NCBI GenBank assembly: GCA_012295275.1 | Contig: CM022670.1 | Coordinates: 6,564,161-6,628,160 of the forward strand | Source: Chrysomallon squamiferum | Lineage: Eukaryota > Mollusca > Gastropoda > Neomphalida > Peltospiridae | Direction of reading: 5' to 3' | DNA length: 64,000 nucleotides | Shown here: one piece after another, positions 29,025-37,870 of the stretch | Position numbering within the stretch: the first letter of the stretch is position 1 | How the letters are laid out: each line of letters starts with the position of its first letter | Notes under the pieces: model-generated | What the model saw: only the letters and a program-made list of their open reading frames with translations | The model's database searches: none | What the model was told of the DNA's origin: nothing | Position numbers and translations under genes: made by a program

Positions 29025-29519
29025 AATAAAATAAAATAAAATAAAATTTTCAAAAGTGACAGAATGATGGTAAGTGACAGTCGAAATTGCGAATATCGCA
29101 AACGAAGCATTTTATAAAAAAATATATGTATATATTATATATAACATTTTGACCGACAATGGCGTTTGTATTAAATCATTACACACTTGGGGTTAATTAG
29201 CATCGATAACGAGAAGTATAATGAGTGACAAATAACAAAATCAATTAAACCGTGAACTCTAAGGAAGTCTAGTTGTCGACGTCTGTCAAATTATATTGAC
29301 GTTGCCAGATTCACAGAATCAAACAATTTAGCTGAATTTGTTATGATTTTGTAGGATTTTCTTGAAAATACGCCCACTACGAAAAGTGATAATGCCACAT
29401 TAGTTCTTACCTCCATCAGTGTTACTTGAAGATCCAAATGTGTGCGATGATTCCGACTGTGGAAGGGACAACACGCACACACCTTCCCCCACAGAACTTC
29501 TTTCTGCTATGTCCGCCAT
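3453..29519 (-). CDS. Unrecognised acidic Ser-rich protein, N-terminal part (4 exons, partial)
   Basis: I do not recognise this protein. Four minus-strand coding exons join in frame: 29411-29519, 24407-24449, 21802-21841 and 3453-4031. Each has an AG acceptor and a GT donor (GTAAGA, GTGAGT, GTAAGT, GTTTGT), and their phases agree (1, 2, 0, 0). The start ATG is in a strong context (GAACATGGCG); the protein begins MADIAERSS. Residues about 37-65 are acidic (ESEDDADEESSLPSL). Exon 4 adds 193 codons rich in Ser, Asn and Asp with a poly-Ser tract, an S/P-rich stretch, a basic segment (ALKKRLKAE) and ISVKQEPMDE, which fits the SUMO-acceptor consensus. The composition suggests a nuclear regulatory protein (inference). 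The last donor is intact, so the gene continues left of 3453, possibly beyond the window. Exons 2 and 3 are only 43 and 40 nt. Confidence 0.72.
3893..3924 (-). repeat. Coding trinucleotide repeat (poly-Ser) in exon 4
   Basis: Read on the plus strand this is GCTGCTGGTGCTGCTGCTGC-type sequence. On the coding strand it gives AGC codons for serine, flanked by more Ser codons. It is a likely site of repeat-length variation in the protein. Confidence 0.8.
4673..4922. repeat. Compound trinucleotide repeat (AAT/AGT/GGT)
   Basis: ATA/AAT units surround a core of AGT then GGT units, ending in a long (AAT)n run. The poly-Ile/poly-Thr open frame over it is an artefact. Confidence 0.9.
5800..6450. repeat. 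Degenerate tandem repeat
   Basis: Segments of the type CTGGTGGTTACAT...GTTACA...TTTATAA recur roughly every 100-150 bp (5842, 5970, 6096 and weaker copies). The similarity is loose, so this is an old or decayed tandem array. Confidence 0.35.
7437..7660. promoter_or_regulatory. GC-richer island inside intron 3, possible alternative promoter
   Basis: This is a locally GC-rich stretch with CpGs and a CCAAT box on each strand sense (GCACCATTGGCTGG). A donor-like CTGACAG|GTCAGC occurs on the minus strand near 7500. The base composition is unlike the surrounding AT-rich intron. No long reading frame supports coding. It could be an alternative first exon of the minus-strand gene, an enhancer, or an old repeat. 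Confidence 0.25.
8030..8535. repeat. TG / TATG / CA compound microsatellite
   Basis: A (GT)n run of about 24 units (8096-8144) is followed by TATG-rich sequence, (GTAT)n (8405-8470) and (CA)n (8488-8530). The TATG-to-TACA switch near 8463 makes the tract partly self-complementary. Open frames across it are low-complexity. Confidence 0.9.
8753..9160. repeat. TG-rich then CA-rich microsatellite tract
   Basis: (TG)n-rich sequence to about 9040 is followed by CA-rich sequence from 9078. The two arms are reverse complements in composition and could fold back on each other. Confidence 0.85.
9484..9815. repeat. AGT/AGC trinucleotide repeat tract
   Basis: Long AGT runs with AGC-rich patches (9677-9705, 9725-9800). 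The frames read as poly-Leu, poly-Thr/Ala and poly-Tyr/Cys on the minus strand, which is the signature of a non-coding triplet repeat. Confidence 0.9.
10290..10440. repeat. (CA)n microsatellite
   Basis: A nearly continuous CA run with AAACACAC and ATACACAC interruptions. Confidence 0.92.
11115..11302. repeat. (AAT)n microsatellite
   Basis: Two long AAT runs separated by AACAATATCAATAAC-type sequence. Confidence 0.92.
13045..13106. repeat. (ATT)n microsatellite
   Basis: ATT runs with a single ATTT interruption. Confidence 0.9.
13500..13810. promoter_or_regulatory. GC-richer island with YY1-type motif in intron 3
   Basis: CpG-containing sequence unlike its AT-rich flanks. It holds AACATGGCCGC (13719-13729), close to the YY1 motif AANATGGCGGC common just downstream of animal start sites, and the start of a 28-codon frame (MAESSTHWFN). 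No spliced coding exon could be closed. An alternative promoter or non-coding first exon is possible but unproven. Confidence 0.25.
14285..14850. repeat. Minisatellite with CATTACAGACAAGA-like unit
   Basis: CATTACAGACAAGAAA, CATTAGACAAGAA and CACATCACAGACAA recur irregularly about every 20-45 bp for over 500 bp. This indicates an interrupted tandem repeat. Confidence 0.8.
16129..16142 (-). promoter_or_regulatory. CTCF-like motif (weak)
   Basis: The minus strand reads TCACAAGGGGGCGT, matching 11 of 14 positions of the CTCF core consensus. It lies in a short GC-richer patch (16125-16250). Low confidence. Confidence 0.18.
17878..18035. repeat. (TACA)n tetranucleotide repeat
   Basis: ATACATAC-type units with TATATA interruptions; longest clean run about 17990-18030. 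Confidence 0.9.
18560..18830. promoter_or_regulatory. GC-richer island with paired CRE half-sites
   Basis: Two ACGTCA motifs (18576-18581 and 18588-18593) lie 12 bp apart at the left of a GC-richer patch containing GCAGCGCGGAGG. These are CRE half-sites. The patch sits in the long intron of the minus-strand gene; a promoter or enhancer role is only inferred. Confidence 0.22.
19051..19113. repeat. (GT)n microsatellite
   Basis: About 30 tandem GT units. Confidence 0.95.
19485..19690. repeat. CA/TA-rich microsatellite
   Basis: (CA)n core at 19540-19575 with ATACATAT-type flanks. Confidence 0.85.
19985..20450. repeat. Compound minisatellite: unique 30-mer alternating with (CA)n
   Basis: A segment of the type CCTGGACC[T]TAACCATCAGACAG followed by AAACAAAAAC recurs six times (about 19989, 20071, 20163, 20244, 20306, 20411), separated by (CA)n of varying length. 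The unit is about 65-100 bp and the last copies are more diverged. Confidence 0.9.
21545..21715. repeat. Minisatellite, unit about 25-30 bp
   Basis: TATCTGTGTGTCTACTTTTA-like units recur six or seven times with TTGTTACACC/TTATTATACC variation. The array starts about 90 bp inside intron 3, after the donor of exon 3 on the minus strand. Confidence 0.85.
22417..22475. repeat. (AT)n microsatellite
   Basis: An uninterrupted run of roughly 29 AT units in intron 2 of the minus-strand gene. Confidence 0.95.
23060..23200. repeat. Minisatellite, unit about 35 bp
   Basis: CATAAATATAATTTTAAAAC followed by ATAAGGCAA/ATGTGACAT/ACAAGGCAC repeats about five times. Confidence 0.75.
23955..24406. repeat. 12-bp minisatellite abutting a splice donor
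   Basis: About 35 imperfect units of TATTCATACTGA (plus strand), equal to GTATGAATATCA-type units on the minus strand. The array directly adjoins the 5' splice site of exon 2 of the minus-strand gene: the donor GTGAGTATGAATATC is itself built from the unit. The NISM-repeat open frame over it is an artefact. Confidence 0.9.
28013..28441 (+). other. Open 142-codon stretch of higher GC, unassigned
   Basis: A 142-codon plus-strand frame with a 75-codon minus-strand frame overlapping it. Base composition is more balanced than the flanks and there is no simple repeat. I see no domain, Kozak context or splice borders. It could be a decayed transposable element inside the intron of the minus-strand gene. 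Listed because it is the only long non-repetitive frame between 4 and 29 kb. Confidence 0.2.
28950..29046. repeat. AAT, AAAT and AAAAT microsatellite
   Basis: Runs of AAT, then AAAT, then AAAAT follow each other with step changes in unit length. Confidence 0.9.
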
Positions 29520-29604
29520 GTTCTCGCAAAAGCCACGCCCACCATCCGGGCTCCTCGCCTTTGACACACCCACCTCCCCAGCAGTGTCGGGCGACTGTGT
29601 CGAG

Positions 29605-29612
29605 TGACGTCA
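29605..29612. promoter_or_regulatory. Palindromic CRE upstream of the minus-strand gene
   Basis: TGACGTCA, a perfect CREB/ATF palindrome, lies 86 bp upstream of the start codon of the minus-strand gene, in CpG-rich sequence. The position suits a core promoter. GAACATGGCGGAC at the start codon also resembles the YY1 motif often found at start sites. Confidence 0.55.
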
Positions 29613-30321
29613 GAGTCGAGCAATGTCTGAAGTGTAATCTCGGTGGGGTTTTGTTTGTGATCGATAGGGTTAGCAGCGATCGATGCAATTACACGCGTGG
29701 GGACAATATCTGAATGAAAAGAGGAATTATAAAAGCATTTTTTTACTTCTTTTTTACAGCACTTTATCATGATGTACTTGATTTATATGAATACGACTTC
29801 GGGTGCCCAAATGTAAAAAATAAAACTGTGTCATGGAATTCACGTCAAAAATAGGGTTGAAAGTTTAATGATAAAATTATATCTGCCACTTAATAACCTA
29901 TCCAAATTATAACTTTAATAATAATAATGTTATATGAATAGATTAATGTTATAAAAATAGAAAGGGATTTGAACAGTGGCACGTACTGGCATATAATTTT
30001 AGAGGAGGGTGGACGCTCCCCCCCACTCCACCAACTGTCGCTAACTGCATTAATACTAATGATAACAGTGTTGTACATGTTTTTTTATGCATGTTTTTTA
30101 GTTCACATGCCTTGGCCCATACACCACCAAAATGTTGTTTGATTTATAAACAAATTCCCGCTTTAATCTGCAAATTTTATTAATTTTCCATATCTAGGAG
30201 ATTCCAACGACAATACCTACTGTGTAAACTGATTAATATTTTTTTTTTTTTTTTTTTTTTTACAACATAATAAACGAAATTTGTTTAATGTTGTTTGTTG
30301 CTTTTTGGGGTTTATTTTATG

Positions 30322-30323
<2 letters not shown>

Positions 30324-30388
<65 letters not shown>
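30324..30388. repeat. (TC)n microsatellite
   Basis: About 32 tandem TC units. Confidence 0.95.
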
Positions 30389-30391
<3 letters not shown>

Positions 30392-30979
30392 ATATATATA
30401 TATTAATAAGTATAATATAGAGGCACATGCTCACACTCCTACATTTGTACAGAAAGATACATGCATGTATACACATTCACAAAAACACACGCTAACATAT
30501 TTAATTTTGTACATATAGAAATAATATATGTATTACAGCTTATATGCATACACCCCCATACCCACCCCCACATACACATATTATATAATTATATTTATAT
30601 AAAGAAAGATGTATTTTACATAGCCTAGATCGTACAGTTGATAACCAAGGCAGTTATCAGCAAGGAATCTTTTCACGCACACTTCCCATTTAGAAGTAAT
30701 TAATCATTCGATCACCGCGCCTCGGGTACCAGTCTAACATTGAACTGCAGGTTACGTTTGTAGTTGTTATCTACAAAGGGATTTTCAATCTATAGTAGGC
30801 CCTGCAAAACCCTGTGAAAATTATACACAACTGTATCTCTCCCATTTTTTTTATTATTTTTTTTATTTTTTATATATAATTAAATTCTGCTATCTAATCA
30901 CAGATCTGAGAAATGGTATGAAAAATATTTAGTGTTATCTCATTTTTAGAGTCCGCCAGATATATATTAATGACATTAT

Positions 30980-30995
30980 TATTATTATTATTATT

Positions 30996-31054
<59 letters not shown>

Positions 31055-31055
31055 A
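30980..31055. repeat. ATT/(TTG)n microsatellite
   Basis: A TTA run passes directly into about 23 TTG units. Confidence 0.93.
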
Positions 31056-31904
31056 AAATAATTATTTCTGTAATTGCGGTGTACAATATTATGATGTTTG
31101 TGAATTGTGTGTAATGAAAGTTGTGATGTTATTATATTTGTATGATGTTGACTGAAATAACAATGAATTCTGTATAAAGTATTGGTTGTTTTATTATGAT
31201 ATAGATAATTCGGTTTAACACAATGATTTTTTAACAATGTTACAGAAGATGGAGTTTTCTGGTAACTAAGTGATTAATATATAACCAAAACTGTTTGTGG
31301 CGCATTTGAAGATTATATAGAACATGTTTATGGTAACGACTAACATGATAATTTGTGAGAGTATAAAATAGTTGTTTCTGATAACAATGATAATACTATA
31401 ATTGCTATATAAAAAAAAAAAAAAATATCACGTGACAGTTTGTGTTGTAACAAAACGAATTTTTTTACGTGGGAATTATCTATGTATATTTGGTAGTTTT
31501 TGTAATCATGTGACAAAATGTTTAAAAGACACGTGTTCATTTGCTTGTGATCGTTATTGTGATATTAGAGGTAGAACGCTCATTTGGTATTTACAACTTT
31601 GAAGAATTTGATTCCTGTAGTTAATAATCATATTTGGCCCATAACGAGTGCTAATAATTAAAAAAAGAAACATCACTGTTTGCAAACTTTTCATTGCCTC
31701 AGGATTGATTAATTATAATCTTTATTTGTTTACTATTGAGATGTTGATTGTGATGTTTATAATAATCAACTTTTTTATGAGTTTGACAGTTTTAACTTTT
31801 GTTTGTCAATTTGTGACCTTCACCTGCAATTGTATAAACTGATGGTTCGTGACGTTTTCAATCTGGCAGCATTCTGGCAGCATTTTGGCAGGTCTGCGTA
31901 TTAC

Positions 31905-31930
31905 TTCTTATAAAGTACAGCTGACGTCAG
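31905..31930 (+). promoter_or_regulatory. TATA-like box with palindromic CRE
   Basis: TTATAAAGTA is followed 10 bp later by TGACGTCA (31922-31929). Three TGGCA half-sites lie just upstream (31864-31892). The arrangement resembles a small promoter or enhancer, but no gene start is evident downstream. Confidence 0.3.
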
Positions 31931-31994
31931 CAGAATAACAATATCCTTTTTTCTTCTGCTTTTTTTCTTTTTCTTTCTTTATTCAGTATTTATT

Positions 31995-32011
<17 letters not shown>

Positions 32012-32069
<58 letters not shown>

Positions 32070-32120
32070 TTAAATTAAATATTGATTTAATTTAATTAAA
32101 CATTTATAATATTATTTAAA

Positions 32121-32193
<73 letters not shown>
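32012..32193. repeat. (GA)n and (CTA)n/(ATA)n microsatellites
   Basis: GA run at 32012-32067; CTA passing into ATA at 32121-32193. Confidence 0.92.
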
Positions 32194-32285
32194 CTCAGAC
32201 TCTGGATATTATTCTTCATGAACTAAATTTCACGATGAAGCTGGCTGAACGTTGTGATCGACGAGTACAATACACCGTCGCGACG

Positions 32286-32305
32286 CTGACGTAAACACGT
32301 GTCAG
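32286..32305. promoter_or_regulatory. CRE and E-box in an imperfect inverted repeat
   Basis: CTGAC and GTCAG arms enclose TGACGTAA (32287-32294) and CACGTG (32296-32301). The surrounding 200 bp are GC-richer than their flanks. A bZIP/bHLH site cluster is inferred. Confidence 0.3.
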
Positions 32306-33552
32306 TCTAGGATAACACAAAAACGCGAATTGTCATTCACGACGACATCTATTTCCTAGGTCAGCATAAACACAGCCGCATTGATTGTCACAATGTTGGC
32401 ACTCTCGGACAATGAGTGCTGTCCACTGAATTGCTGAAGTTAACAATTTTTAGAAAATTTAGTTACGGTCGGTTTCATTTCTTTATGGTATTTTGCACAA
32501 CAGACAGCTTAACTGTTTTTATTCGTAAAACTTGTCTGTCCTCATCCAGAACCAACATGTCTGCTTTCAATGCTATATATATATATATATATATAACACA
32601 AACCTAAATTCATTAATTATTTTTATTCTTATTATTAATATACTTTTATTGTTCGTTTTTCTTTCTTCTGTGTGGGTGTGTGCATATATGTGTAAACGCC
32701 TCTCTTTTGTAATTTAATAACTCATTGATATAAATCCCTTGCTGAATGCCCTAGATCTGCTTCTGTTTTTTTTCGAGTTAATATCCCTTTAAGCCTATTA
32801 ATTAATACTGCAGAAACATCAGCAATGTGTAAGTACATGAATAGTAGTCGTTTCGCCAGCTAGGTCAGCGCCTAACGCGAAGGGAGAAAACCTTACACGT
32901 ATAAAGTGCAGTATTAAAAGAATTACGTCCCTTATTTACTACAAAAATTATTTACACTTTCATCTGATGATTAGTTTCTTGTTTACAAATGTATTTTAAA
33001 TGTTTGAAATGAAATTATTAATTAATTAATTTTGAAAATGTTTTAAAAACAAAAAAATTCTACTTGAAGAGTAGTTAATATGCATATTTATTTATTTTAT
33101 TTTATTTTTTTTTTTTTTTTCGACGAACTGTGCGGTTCGTACTCATTTGTTTTCTTCTTCTTTTTTGTTTCTATACAAATATTTAGTTGTTGACTATTTA
33201 TTAAATACTTACATTTAAAATAAAGATGTGAAGTATATTTTAATTTAATTCTTTTTCGTTGATATAATTACTAAATATGGTAAAATGTTTTTTTGTTTTG
33301 TTTTGGGTTTTTTTGTTGTGTTTTTTGTTTTGTTTTCAATTATTATTTCTTGAACCTAAATATGGCTAATAATAATTTCTTGAAAACATATTTTAAAAAG
33401 ACGGAATGACATAACTACATTAACCTTAGCAACGATTTAGTTGCATATGTCATACGTGTAAAAATAAACAAAGAAATAATTAAACGAACAAAGTCAATAG
33501 TTTCCTGATATGACGAAAACAAATATATATATCTGCCTGTTCCCGACTTTAT

Positions 33553-33587
<35 letters not shown>

Positions 33588-33663
33588 TGTGTTTCTTCGA
33601 TCGCGAATGTATTATCGTTACTCATTTGTCATTATTTTTATTTCTCATATTATAATAGCTATA

Positions 33664-33740
33664 CAGTCGTACCTCGACTTACTAGTACTCCAACTTTAGG
33701 TTTTCCGAGTTACGAACAGTCGCCCAGTTGATTTTTTATT
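33664..33740 (+). mobile_element. Fragment with Tc1/mariner-pogo-like terminal repeat
   Basis: After a TA dinucleotide the sequence reads CAGTCGTACCTCGACTTAC and then CGAGTTACGAAC. This closely resembles the terminal sequence at 63865 in this window. TA-flanked CAGTGGTACCTCG-type ends are typical of pogo/Tigger-like DNA transposons. No matching inverted end follows, so this is a truncated piece; the U5 tandem array starts at its right edge. Confidence 0.4.
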
Positions 33741-34059
33741 AAGTAACCAGCGTATGTATGATTGCAGTAAAGATTTATTAATATTTGTTGCTGTTGTTGT
33801 TGTTGTTGTTGTTGTTGTTATTATTATTATGTATTTATTTATTTCTTTTCATTAGTTATATCAAATTGTTTCATCTGACTGAGGCATTAGTTTGAAACTG
33901 ATTTCTAAACACTTTTCTTGGCGTTTACTGATAATGAAACTTACGTTTATCTATAAATTAATTTTTTACATTGTTTCCTTTATGTTACAAATAAATTATT
34001 GGTATTTTCTTGTATGAGCTTGAATAATTAAAGAATAAAAAAATCAATATCAAAACAAA

Positions 34060-34133
34060 ATGAAGAAAGACACCACCAGCGCTGAACGAGAAAAGAAATT
34101 GTATTACAGAAATTTATCAGGGCAAGGAAAAGT
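34060..34133 (+). promoter_or_regulatory. Conserved U5 promoter block (representative, copy 1)
   Basis: The 74 bp before the U5 start, from GAAGAAAGACACCACCAGCG to GGCAAGGAAAAGT, is almost unchanged before all seven copies, while more distal spacer varies. Pol II snRNA genes use a proximal sequence element about 45-65 bp upstream, so it should lie within CGCTGAACGAGAAAAGAAAT or just beside it. The exact element cannot be fixed by eye. A conserved GCATTCTAAAT...AAAAATAG just after the gene is a candidate 3' box. Confidence 0.6.
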
Positions 34134-34248
34134 AACTCTGGTTTCTCTGCACAGAATAAATCTTTCGCCTTTTACTAAAGATTTCCGTGTGGAGGGACAA
34201 TTCAATGAGTCTATAGACTTATTTTTGTAAACCCTACTTTTTGTAGGT
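34134..34248 (+). ncRNA. U5 spliceosomal snRNA, copy 1
   Basis: U5 is the snRNA of the U5 and U4/U6.U5 snRNPs; its loop 1 aligns the exon ends during splicing. The diagnostic features are all here: the 5' stem ACTCTGGTTTCTCT, loop 1 CGCCTTTTACTAAAG within the stem AATCTTT...AAAGATTT, the Sm site ATTTTTG preceded by GACTT, and a 3' stem-loop CCCTAC-TTTTT-GTAGG. Length is about 115 nt, as expected. This copy differs from the others only at its last base (GTAGGT instead of GTAGGG), which weakens the terminal pair of the 3' stem. The exact 5' end is uncertain by 1-2 nt. Confidence 0.93.
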
Positions 34249-34908
34249 TAAGCATTCTAAATAATAAAAATAGTTTTATATTTCAATTATTTTTTTTTTT
34301 ATTATTTTTTTTATCGAAAGATATTATTACACTGAGCTTGGCATTTTCTGAAACACATAATGAACGGTTTTTAATTATTATAAAGCAAATATATGGAGGA
34401 TTTATTTAAAATGTTTTATTTAAATCTGTTAGAAAATGTATCTGAAAACATAGTTGTATTCTATAATGTTAACCTGGAATAAACAACATTAGTGAAACAT
34501 ATTACCAAAATTGAGACTGATTTAATCATTTTTTGAGTTAGTTGAGGAACAACACAGTCGAATATACACGAACAATATCCCGCAGAATTCTTAACAACCA
34601 TGTGTTTGTGTTGAAGAATTTGAAAATTGAGACGGACCAGCTTCATCTAAGATAACTCCAGAACTATTTATTTTAACCACCTGAACGCATTTCGTACCAT
34701 AGTGTGTGAGTGTGCATATCTGTTTTGTATATATGGGTTTGTGCTTTATATTCACAACCAAATTTTTCATAAAAATACTCTCTCCAGCTACAAAACTGTT
34801 TAAAAATCGAAATATTTTAATTCCTTTTTCTACTTTTTTTTTTTTTTTTGAATTAAATTAATTTAAAAACAAAACTAGTATTCTTTTCTAATAAAAATTG
34901 TTTTATTA

Positions 34909-35227
34909 ATAACCAGCGTAAGAATGATTGCAGTAAAGATTTATTTATTTATTTATTTAATTAGTTATTCATAATCATATATATCTTTTCAAAATGTTTC
35001 ATCTGACTGAGGCATTAGTTTGACACTGATTTCTAAATACTTTTCTTGGGGTTTAATGTTAATAAAACTTACATTTATTTATAAATTAATTTTTGCATTG
35101 TTTTGTCTACGTTACAAATAAATTATCTGTATTTTCTTGTATGAGCTTCAATAATTAAAGCATAAACAAATCAATATCAAAGCAAAATGAAAATGATTTT
35201 TTTTTCTAATAAAGATTGTTTTATTAA
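34909..35227 (+). repeat. Orphan U5 unit lacking the U5 gene
   Basis: This segment starts like a normal unit (TAACCAGCGTA, GACTGAGGCATTAG, TGTATGAGCTTCAATAATTAAAG) but at about 35186-35200 jumps from AAAATGAA to the TTTTTCTAATAAAGATTG that normally ends a unit. The promoter block, U5 gene and downstream spacer have been removed by one internal deletion. Confidence 0.8.
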
Positions 35228-35611
35228 ATAACCAGTGTATAATTGTAGTAAAGATTTATTATTATTCATTTATTCATTTATTTATTCATTCATTCGTTCG
35301 TTCATAATCATATAGACGTTTTCGTTAGTTACCGGTATATCAAATTGATTCATCTGACTGAGGCATTAGTTTGAAAATGACTTTTAAACATTTTTCTTAT
35401 GGTTTAATGATAATGAAACTTACATTTATTTATAAATCAATTTTTTACATTGTTTACTTTACTTTAGAAATAAATATCTATATTTTCTTGTATGAGCTTC
35501 AATGATCAAAGTATATACAAATCAATATAAAAACAAAATGTAGAAAGACACCACCAGCGCTGAACGAGAAAAGAAATTGTATTACAGAAATTAATCAGAG
35601 CAAGGAAAAGT

Positions 35612-35726
35612 AACTCTGGTTTCTCTGCACAGAATAAATCTTTCGCCTTTTACTAAAGATTTCCGTGTGGAGGGACAATTCAATGAGTCTATAGACTTAT
35701 TTTTGTAAACCCTACTTTTTGTAGGG
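35612..35726 (+). ncRNA. U5 spliceosomal snRNA, copy 2
   Basis: Same 115-nt sequence as the other full copies, with loop 1 CGCCTTTTACTAAAG, the Sm site and an intact CCCTAC/GTAGGG 3' stem. Its upstream block has small differences (ATGTAGAAAGAC; TTAATCAGAGCAAGG), so its promoter may differ slightly in strength. Confidence 0.94.
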
Positions 35727-36734
35727 TAAACATTCTAAATCACAAAAACAGTATTCAAATTTTTTATTTTTATATATATATGTATATATTTTAAATTAAA
35801 ATTTTATTACATTGAGCTTGGCATTTTCAGAAACACATAATCCATGGTTTTTAATTATTATAATGTTTTCTATCTTGAAACAAGCAGTTATATAGAATTT
35901 TTTTTTTTTTTTTAAATCTGTTAGAAAATGTATCTGAAAACATAGTTGTATTCTATAATGTTAACCTGGAATAAACAACATTAGTGAAACATATTACCAA
36001 AATTGAGACTGATTTAATCATTTTTTTGAGTTAGTTGAGGAACAACACAGTCGAATATACACGAACAATATCCCGCAGAATTCTTAACAACCATGTGTTT
36101 GTGTTGAAGAATTTGAAAATTGGGACGGGCCAGCTTCATCTAAGATAACTCCAGAACTATTTATTTTAACCACCTCAACGCATTTCGTACCATAGTGTGT
36201 GAGTGTGCGTGTGTGCTTGTGCGTGTCTGTTTTGCACATATGGGTTTGTGCTTTATATTCATAACCAAAAATTTCATAAAAATACTTTCTTTAGCTACAC
36301 ATTTTTTTTAAAAATCTAAATATTTTAATTCTTTTTCTTTCTTTTTTTAAATTTAAATTAATTTAATAAACAAAACTAGTATGTTTTTCTAATAAAAATT
36401 GTTTTATTAATAACCAGCGTAAAGATTTATTTATTTAGTTATTCATAATCATATATATCTTTTCGAATTGTTTCATCTGACTGAGGCATTAGTTTGAAAC
36501 TGATTTTTAAACACTTTTCTTGGGGTTTAATGTTAATAAAACTTACATTTATTTATAAATGAATTTTTGCATTGTTTCCTCTATGTTACAAATAAATTAT
36601 TGGTATTTTCTTGTGTGAGCTTGAATAATTAAAGAATAAACAAATCAATATAAAAATAAAATGAAGAAAGACACCACCAGCGCTGAACGAAAAAAGAAAT
36701 TGTATTACAGAAATTTATCAGGGCAAGGAAAAGT

Positions 36735-36849
36735 AACTCTGGTTTCTCTGCACAGAATAAATCTTTCGCCTTTTACTAAAGATTTCCGTGTGGAGGGACA
36801 ATTCAATGAGTCTATAGACTTATTTTTGTAAACCCTACTTTTTGTAGGG
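36735..36849 (+). ncRNA. U5 spliceosomal snRNA, copy 3
   Basis: Full 115-nt U5 with invariant loop 1, Sm site and 3' stem. The upstream block carries GAACGAAAAAAG where other copies have GAACGAGAAAAG. Confidence 0.94.
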
Positions 36850-37447
36850 TAAGCATTCTAAATCACAAAAATAGTATTCAAATTTTTTATTTTTATATAT
36901 ATATGTATATATTTTAAATTAAAATTTTATTACATTGAGATTGGCATTTTCAGAAACACATAATCCATGGTTTTTAATTATTATAATATTTTCTATCTTG
37001 AAACAAGCAGTTATATAGAGGTTTTATTTAAATCTGTTAGAAAATGTATTTGAAAACATAGTTTTATTATATAATGTTAACCTGGAATAAACAACATTAG
37101 TGAAACATATTACCAAAATTGAGACTGATTTAATCATTTTTTTGAGTTAGTTGAGGAACAACACAGTCGAATATACACGAACAATATCCCGCAGAATTCT
37201 TAACAACCATGTGTTTGTGTTGAAGAATTTGAAAATTGGGACGGACCAGCTTCATCTAAGATAACTCCAGAACTATTTATTTTAACCACCTCAACGCATT
37301 TCGTACCATAGTGTGTGAGTGTGCGTGTGTGCTTGTGCGTGTCTGTTTTGCACATATGGGTTTGTGCTTTATATTCATAACCAAAAATTTCATAAAAATA
37401 TTTTTTTTAGCTACACATTTTTTTTATAAATCTAAATATTTTAATTC

Positions 37448-37491
<44 letters not shown>

Positions 37492-37870
37492 AGTTAATTT
37501 AATAAACAAAACTAGTATGTTTTTCTAATAAAAATTGTTTTATTAATAACCAGCGTAAAGATTTATTTATTTAGTTATTCATAATCATATATATCTTTTC
37601 AAAATGTTTCATCTGACTGAGGCATTAGTTTGAAACTGATTTTTAAACACTTTTCTTGGGGTTTAATGTTAATAAAACTTACATTTATTTATAAATGAAT
37701 TTTTGCATTGTTTCCTCTATGTTACAAATAAATTATTGGTATTTTCTTGTGTGAGCTTCAATAATTAAAGAATAAACAAATCAATATAAAAATAAAATGA
37801 AGAAAGACACCACCAGCGCTGAACGAGAAAAGAAATTGTATTACAGAAATTTATCAGGGCAAGGAAAAGT

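Larger units (their letters stand above)
24450..29410 (-). other. Intron 1 of the unrecognised minus-strand gene
   Basis: AT-rich non-coding sequence bounded by donor GTAAGAAC and acceptor TTTTCAG. Contains TG repeats (24909-24935, 27431-27461), a TA run (27215-27241) and an AAT/AAAT/AAAAT tract (28950-29046). An unexplained open stretch lies at 28013-28441. Confidence 0.6.
29700..33660. other. Intergenic region between the unrecognised gene and the U5 array
   Basis: No supportable gene. It contains (TC)n at 30324-30388, (TTG)n at 30980-31055, (GA)n at 32012-32067, (CTA)n/(ATA)n at 32121-32193 and a (GT)n run at 33557-33582. GC-richer patches with CRE motifs occur at 31860-31935 and 32200-32410. 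Confidence 0.55.

Noticed and set aside
34461-34646. 61-codon minus-strand frame in the U5 unit spacer
   Set aside because: Other units have an extra T in the TTTTTTGAG run that shifts the frame, so it is not conserved between copies despite high DNA identity.
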